Of a stretch of 64,000 nt of DNA, positions 59,622 through 64,000 are shown one piece after another (position 1 is the stretch's first letter; every line of letters begins with the position of its first letter). The DNA lies in assembly GCA_019638495.1 (NCBI GenBank), contig JAHBTQ010000002.1:620001-684000 (forward strand), written 5' to 3'. This stretch comes from Taibaiella sp. GTDB taxonomy: Bacteria; Bacteroidota; Bacteroidia; Chitinophagales; Chitinophagaceae. The notes under the pieces are model-generated. The model searched no databases. It was not told where the DNA came from and saw nothing but the letters and a program-made list of their open reading frames with translations. A program made the translations under genes and the position numbers.

Positions 59622-59690
59622 AAATAAGTTGAATTTGGGTGCAAATGTAGCAGATAGGAGGGAATTTGTTCCCCCTATTATTGCATATAG

Positions 59691-60119
59691 CTACAGAAAG
59701 CCCTTACAGTTGTCGCTTCCACACTTGCAGGGCAGCTTGCCGTCATGATGTGTTGCTCCATAATTGCAGGAAAGTTCTTCACCTTCCGCAATGTCCCTAA
59801 GTGCATAAAACTCAACCTGGTAGCCACACACACGCATAAATGTATTGGGGTCACAGGAATGATTTATAAAGCGCATGTCATTGGGATTTACAGAAGCGTC
59901 CAGTGCCTTACCGTTCCACAGTTCCACCATATTCACCGGGGCTCCATTCAGGGCTTTGACTCTACGGCGAGCTTCGCGCAGAGAGATGACCTCACCGGCC
60001 AGCGACCCGATCTTCCTACGCGACGGGATGTAGGAACAAGCATACGCTCCCCTCCCTTGTATCTTACTCTTAGCTACACGGACCGGATAATAAATCCGAA
60101 AATTCGGCTGGATCTTCAA
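59691..60119 (-). CDS. SET-domain protein with post-SET zinc motif
   Basis: The 142-residue protein is a compact SET domain: YYPVRVAKSKIQGRGAYA at the start, DMRFINHSCDPNTF (residues 81-94, the pseudoknot and SAM site), and GEELSCNYG with the catalytic Tyr120. It ends in a post-SET cysteine cluster (Cys131, Cys133, Cys138) that would hold zinc together with Cys88 of NHSC. SET enzymes methylate protein lysines; targets in bacteria are mostly unknown. Its start lies two bases after the dapD stop, so they are probably co-transcribed. The frame is complete and all motif residues are kept. Confidence 0.85.
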   Translation of the reverse strand: MKIQPNFRIYYPVRVAKSKIQGRGAYACSYIPSRRKIGSLAGEVISLREARRRVKALNGAPVNMVELWNGKALDASVNPNDMRFINHSCDPNTFMRVCGYQVEFYALRDIAEGEELSCNYGATHHDGKLPCKCGSDNCKGFL

Positions 60120-60121
60120 TG

Positions 60122-60949
60122 CTATACAGATACGTTGAATTCACGCAAAGCGTCATTCAGGCTTGTCTTAAGGTCGGTCGATGCTTTACGTGTCCCGATT
60201 ATCAGTGCACAGTTTACATGGTACTCACCGGCCGGGAATTGCTTCGCATATGATCCCGGGATCACTACGCTTCTTGCCGGCACCCTGCCTTTATATTCCA
60301 CCGGTTCGGCACCGCTCACATCTATGATCTTGGTCGACTGCGTTAGGACCACATTGGCACCCAATACCGCCTCGCGCTCCACCACTACTCCCTCTACCAC
60401 TATGCATCGTGAGCCTATAAAACATCCATCCTCCACAATCACGGGAGTTGCCTGCAATGGTTCCAGTACACCACCTATCCCTACACCACCACTCAAATGC
60501 ACCCCCTTACCTATCTGTGCACAGGAGCCTACAGTTGCCCATGTGTCTACCATAGTACCCTCATCTACAAAAGCACCTATGTTTACATAAGACGGCATCA
60601 GCACCACGTTTCGCCCAATATAAGAACCATACCTGGCCACGGCATGTGGCACAGCACGTACTCCCAGCGACGCATAGTCCTTTTTCAGCGCCATCTTGTC
60701 GTAAAACTCGAATGGTGGTAATTCCCAGGTCTGCATTTGCTGAATACCGAAATACAGTAGTATGGCTTTCTTCACCCACTCATTCACCTCCCATCCACCG
60801 TCTACCGGCGATGCTACCCTTAGCCTGCCTTTGTCTACCTCTTCTATCACTGCTCGTACCGCATCAGCGTATGCCACATCTTTCAATAATTCCCTATCTG
60901 AAAATGCTGCCTCTATCGCAGTCTGCCATTGTTTTACCATAGTATTCAA
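60122..60949 (-). CDS. dapD: 2,3,4,5-tetrahydropyridine-2,6-dicarboxylate N-succinyltransferase
   Basis: The 275-residue protein has the helical N-terminal domain and the left-handed beta-helix of DapD: WEVNEWVKKAILLYF, FYDKMALK, RAVPHAVARYGSYIGRNVVLMPSYVNIGAFVDEGTMVDTW (abridged) and GGVGIGGVLEPLQATPVIVEDG. It makes N-succinyl-2-amino-6-oxopimelate in the lysine/diaminopimelate pathway. No other dap gene is in the window. A second ATG three codons later (60940) could be the true start. The SET-domain gene follows by two bases and the acyltransferase gene precedes it by 17. Confidence 0.95.
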   Translation of the reverse strand: MNTMVKQWQTAIEAAFSDRELLKDVAYADAVRAVIEEVDKGRLRVASPVDGGWEVNEWVKKAILLYFGIQQMQTWELPPFEFYDKMALKKDYASLGVRAVPHAVARYGSYIGRNVVLMPSYVNIGAFVDEGTMVDTWATVGSCAQIGKGVHLSGGVGIGGVLEPLQATPVIVEDGCFIGSRCIVVEGVVVEREAVLGANVVLTQSTKIIDVSGAEPVEYKGRVPARSVVIPGSYAKQFPAGEYHVNCALIIGTRKASTDLKTSLNDALREFNVSV

Positions 60950-60966
60950 TTTGATTTTCGCCCCGC

Positions 60967-62103
60967 TTAGTCGTGGCGCATTTTACTACCCTGCCATGGC
61001 CATATCATTTGCTCCGTGACCAGGCCGCGTGCAAATCTACGTTCTACCACTTGGAATAACACCATCCCTACAAGCATTGTGAAAACGTATCCCAACAAGC
61101 GTGAAAGCAGTCCATACTCTATGCCCCTGCTTGCCGTAAAGTGTGCAGTGATATTCCCACTCAGGTAGAACACCGAAAGATGCACCAGGAAAAAGGAATA
61201 AGACCGCTCACCAAACCATACAAAAAATGGCCTGGAGAGGAACTTCTGTATGGCTACCGACTCAAACGAAACCATAAGCAGGCCACCATAAATAGCCCCC
61301 CAACCTGCATGCCTCAGTGGCCAGTAATACCAGTGGGACAGGAACATTACTGCACCAAGGATCATGAAACCATAACCCCACTTCTTGCTAAAATCCCTTG
61401 TTGCCATCATCATTCCCAAAAGGAAACAAAGTGGGTAATCAAGTATGCGCGAGAGGTTTAGGGTCATGAACCGGTAAGAGTAGATCCACGGATAATAGTT
61501 GTCGAAAAACAACTGCAGAACCGCGCTTACCACCAATGTACCTACCACCAGTGAGATCACTTTCTTGTTACCTATGTTGCCTGCATGTGGGAACCTGTAA
61601 ACAAGGACAGGCACCAGTATGTAGAATAGCGCCTCCACCTGTACGCTCCACCAGGCCAGATTATAATATTTCCCGTCAAGGTTCAATAACGGCAACTCAC
61701 GAATTGTCTCCTCAAGGCTTAGCTTTATGCTAACACCTTTCTCATTATACCATGTAGGATAGGCGTTTATGTACCAGATCACTGCAGCACCAAACAGAAG
61801 CGCTGCAAAATAGGTGGGATAAATTCTCGTCAGCCTTCTTTTGAAGTAAAGCGGGGTATCAAATTTACGCTCATTGCGTAGGTAGGGTCGCAACAGCACC
61901 AGGCCGCTTATCACAAAAAAGAGATCAACGCCAGACCCTGTGAAACTCTCGATAGCATCACCGAGCCGCGGCCAGCCATGTGCAATAAAGTATTGCTCAG
62001 TATTTGACGCAACGGAGTGACAAAGCATGGTAAGAATCACCGCAAAAGCCCTGTACCCGTCAATAAAATGATATCGCTGTTGCCTTTGCCCCGGTAAGCT
62101 CAT
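60967..62103 (-). CDS. acyltransferase 3 family membrane protein
   Basis: The 378-residue protein has about ten hydrophobic segments and the family motifs FIDGYRAFAVILTMLCHS (with the conserved His), GSGVDLFFVISGLVLLRPY, FKRRLTRIYPTYFAAL and FLVHLSVFYLSG. Such integral enzymes O-acylate (mostly acetylate) surface polysaccharides, lipids or peptidoglycan on the cytoplasmic or periplasmic face of the inner membrane. No SGNH partner domain is fused. The gene ends 17 bases before dapD, and the aminotransferase gene lies 70 bases upstream. Confidence 0.87.
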   Translation of the reverse strand: MSLPGQRQQRYHFIDGYRAFAVILTMLCHSVASNTEQYFIAHGWPRLGDAIESFTGSGVDLFFVISGLVLLRPYLRNERKFDTPLYFKRRLTRIYPTYFAALLFGAAVIWYINAYPTWYNEKGVSIKLSLEETIRELPLLNLDGKYYNLAWWSVQVEALFYILVPVLVYRFPHAGNIGNKKVISLVVGTLVVSAVLQLFFDNYYPWIYSYRFMTLNLSRILDYPLCFLLGMMMATRDFSKKWGYGFMILGAVMFLSHWYYWPLRHAGWGAIYGGLLMVSFESVAIQKFLSRPFFVWFGERSYSFFLVHLSVFYLSGNITAHFTASRGIEYGLLSRLLGYVFTMLVGMVLFQVVERRFARGLVTEQMIWPWQGSKMRHD

Positions 62104-62172
62104 TTACACTAAAATATAAATCTCTGTTTCTATAAAAAGACGCAGCAAAGATAATAATCGATAATGGTCAAG

Positions 62173-63303
62173 CTATTTAAACATACTGTCAAGCACACGG
62201 TAAATCCTGTCGAGATCAGCATCAGACATATTTGACCCTGATGGCAGGCACAGGCCGTTTGCAAACAGCTTGTCACTTACACCATTTCCGTAATAAGGAC
62301 TACTACTAAATACCGGTTGCAGGTGCATCGGCTTCCAGAGTGGGCGAGATTCTATATTCTCTGCCTCCAGGGCAAGTCGAAGATCTTCGCGTGTCCTGCC
62401 GGCCACATGCGGGTCAATAAGAATTGTCGTAAGCCAGCGATTGCTGAAATATCCCGCCGGTTCGTCACAAAAACTAATACCAGCCTTTCCCGATAGCCTT
62501 GTATGGTATTGCTTATATACTTCTCTCCGTTTGGCTACCCTATCGGCAAGCACTTCCATTTGCCCGCGTCCCACTCCTGCACATAAGTTGCTCATTCGAT
62601 AGTTGAAACCTATTCGCGAATGCTGATAATGAGGTGCCTCGTCCCGCGCCTGTGTAGCCAGGAAGCGCGCGTCTTTTACCAGTGCATCGTTTTTCGAGAC
62701 AAGGGCACCACCACCGGAGGTAGTAATGATCTTATTTCCATTGAAAGACAAAACAGAAACATCTGCCAGAGTACCACATCGGTGGCCATTGATAGATGAA
62801 CCGAGGGCTTCTGCAGCATCCTCAATTACAGGAATCCCATATCTATGTGCAATTGCAGTTATCTCAGGCATCTTTGCAGGCATACCATACAGGTGCACTG
62901 GTATTATAGCAGCCGGCTTCTTTCCCTTTGCTATCCTGTCCTTAATAGCTTCTTCCAGCAATTCGGGCGACATATTCCAGGTATCTGACTCGCTGTCTAC
63001 GAAAACAGGAGTAGCCCCAACATAAGTTATTGGGTTGGCAGTAGCCGAGAATGTCATGCTTTGGCATATGACCTCATCACCCGGCTTTACGCCCAGTAAA
63101 ACAAGCGCCAGGTGCAGACCGGCAGTACCTGAGCTAAGCGCGGCAGCATGGCAGCCACCACCCAGGAACAGCTCAATATCTTTTTCAAATCCGTTGACAT
63201 TTGGGCCAAGGGGGGCTATCCAATTGGTATCAAACGCTTCCTGAACATATTTTGACTCTGTGCCACCCATGTGAGGCGACGACAACCAAACCTTTTGACT
63301 CAT
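62173..63303 (-). CDS. DegT/DnrJ/EryC1/StrS-family sugar aminotransferase (PglE-like)
   Basis: The 376-residue PLP enzyme has LSSPHMGGTESKYVQEAFDTN, the SSGTAGLHLAL loop, VIEDAAEALGSS and the PLP lysine Lys191 in SFNGNKIITTSGGGAL. These fit the group that aminates UDP-4-keto-6-deoxy sugars, as PglE does in bacillosamine synthesis. Its start overlaps the stop of the acetyltransferase gene by four bases, and that gene is PglD-like, so together they would make an N-acetylated diamino sugar. The dehydratase that supplies the keto sugar is not in the window. Confidence 0.9.
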   Translation of the reverse strand: MSQKVWLSSPHMGGTESKYVQEAFDTNWIAPLGPNVNGFEKDIELFLGGGCHAAALSSGTAGLHLALVLLGVKPGDEVICQSMTFSATANPITYVGATPVFVDSESDTWNMSPELLEEAIKDRIAKGKKPAAIIPVHLYGMPAKMPEITAIAHRYGIPVIEDAAEALGSSINGHRCGTLADVSVLSFNGNKIITTSGGGALVSKNDALVKDARFLATQARDEAPHYQHSRIGFNYRMSNLCAGVGRGQMEVLADRVAKRREVYKQYHTRLSGKAGISFCDEPAGYFSNRWLTTILIDPHVAGRTREDLRLALEAENIESRPLWKPMHLQPVFSSSPYYGNGVSDKLFANGLCLPSGSNMSDADLDRIYRVLDSMFK

Positions 63304-63905
63304 TGTTTTTCGTTGATCTTAATTATCCTGCCGGGATTGCCCACTACGGTTGCAAAATCCGGCACGTCTTTGATAATGACGGCACCTGCTCCAATGGTGC
63401 ACCACTTTCCTATCCTGATACCTTGTATGGCCACAGCACCGGCCCCAAAATGCGTACCTTCTCCAATATGTACATCACCACTCAGCGTAGCATTCGGAGA
63501 CACGTGAGAGAAGTCGCCCAAAACACAGTCATGATCTATAGAAGCTGAGGTGTTTACGATACAGTGTCTACCTATCCTGCTTTCAGCATTGATCATCACG
63601 CCGGCCATTACCACGGTACCCTCTCCTATTGTTGCGCGCGATGAAATATGAGCTGTAGGATGAATTGCAATACCAAATGATAGCTGCGCTTCAAGTTTGG
63701 CAGCCACTTTTTGCCTGGTTGCATTTACACCTATGGCTATAACACATTTTTTGTCGTTATGTGGTTTTGCAAATGGCTTTATTACAGGATATTGCCAGAC
63801 AGGCGGCTTCACTGCATCGTCCCATATTTCGATGCCATCGACCCCCATACTTTCAAGTATCTCGATAATGACTTTTCCGTGTCCGCTGGCGCCGTAAACG
63901 ATCAT
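63300..63905 (-). CDS. NeuD/PglD-family sugar O/N-acetyltransferase
   Basis: The 201-residue protein has an N-terminal Rossmann-like part (MIVYGASGHGKVIIEILE) that binds the UDP-sugar. A left-handed beta-helix of hexapeptide repeats follows (ATIGEGTVVMAGVMINAESRIG, VLGDFSHVSPNATLSGDVHIG), with the expected catalytic His125 in ASIDHDCVLGD, then GAGAVIIKDVPDFATVVGNPGR. PglD of Campylobacter acetylates the 4-amino group made by PglE, and here the PglE-like gene overlaps by four bases. TATATTTG on the reverse strand (63932-63925) may be the -7 box. Upstream genes are outside the window. Confidence 0.88.
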   Translation of the reverse strand: MIVYGASGHGKVIIEILESMGVDGIEIWDDAVKPPVWQYPVIKPFAKPHNDKKCVIAIGVNATRQKVAAKLEAQLSFGIAIHPTAHISSRATIGEGTVVMAGVMINAESRIGRHCIVNTSASIDHDCVLGDFSHVSPNATLSGDVHIGEGTHFGAGAVAIQGIRIGKWCTIGAGAVIIKDVPDFATVVGNPGRIIKINEKQ

Positions 63906-64000
63906 AACTGTATGATGAGCCCGGCAAATATAGCTATCGATTCTGAGGAAACCTTGGGAGTCTCAGGCAGTGGACTGCACTGCCGCCGAGATTGCGTGAA
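63906..64000. promoter_or_regulatory. leader region of the aminotransferase/acetyltransferase pair, with a hairpin
   Basis: These 95 bases hold no gene. TATATTTG (63932-63925, reverse strand) fits the -7 promoter box. GGCAGTG (63966-63972) and CACTGCC (63978-63984) form a hairpin upstream of the box. Whether it is a terminator of a gene outside the window or a control element cannot be decided. Confidence 0.35.

Overview
The window looks like chromosomal DNA of a member of the Bacteroidota, probably near Chitinophagaceae. Three things point there. Secreted proteins end in a type IX secretion (T9SS) sorting domain. The clearest promoters have the Bacteroidota form TTTG-N19-TAnnTTTG (11680-11710 forward; 43153-43183 reverse). 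The gene order rpsU-xerC-hpf is typical of the phylum. No rRNA, tRNA or CRISPR array was found.

Layout. Positions 1-3.9 kb carry a partial lipoprotein, a GT2 glycosyltransferase fused to a polyprenyl-phosphate sugar-transferase-like membrane half, and an outer-membrane barrel/lipoprotein pair. Positions 3.9-7.6 kb are accessory: a 10-bp periodic repeat, a palindrome cluster, two nearly identical REP-associated tyrosine transposase (RAYT) units, a collapsed third unit, and unrecognised secreted-protein genes. Positions 7.6-13.3 kb hold housekeeping genes: dusB, small conserved proteins, a sugar transferase, a DHFR-like reductase, rpsU, xerC and hpf. Positions 13.5-36.9 kb hold three tandem paralogous T9SS-secreted Ig-repeat proteins, two of them giant (3170 and 3650 residues). 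Positions 37-48.6 kb carry ferredoxin/iscX, a lipid and regulator cluster, a TetR-controlled ABC exporter, a sugar permease/ROK kinase pair, and a MbnP/MbnH-like copper-protein operon. Positions 48.7-58.5 kb carry leuS, trmB, an alkyltransferase-like protein, cutC, a ChaN-like protein, lptB and a GH3-family enzyme. Positions 58.7-64 kb run leftward: a PfkB kinase, a SET-domain protein, dapD, an acyltransferase, and an aminotransferase/acetyltransferase pair for amino-sugar synthesis.

The most unusual object is leuS. Its reading frame is interrupted, without loss of frame, by an intact-looking DUF559 (Vsr-like) endonuclease domain placed between two inverted GC-rich palindromes in the CP1 editing domain. 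Two more copies of the same palindrome lie in frame further down the gene, and a fifth lies upstream of dusB. This suggests a protein-tolerated mobile palindrome family with its own nuclease, separate from the RAYT/REP family found at 4.7-7.6 kb.

The giant adhesins are the second notable object. Their roughly 30 Ig-like repeats correspond one to one by position, so the whole array was duplicated. Their 3' ends are much more similar than their arrays, as expected from recent gene conversion.
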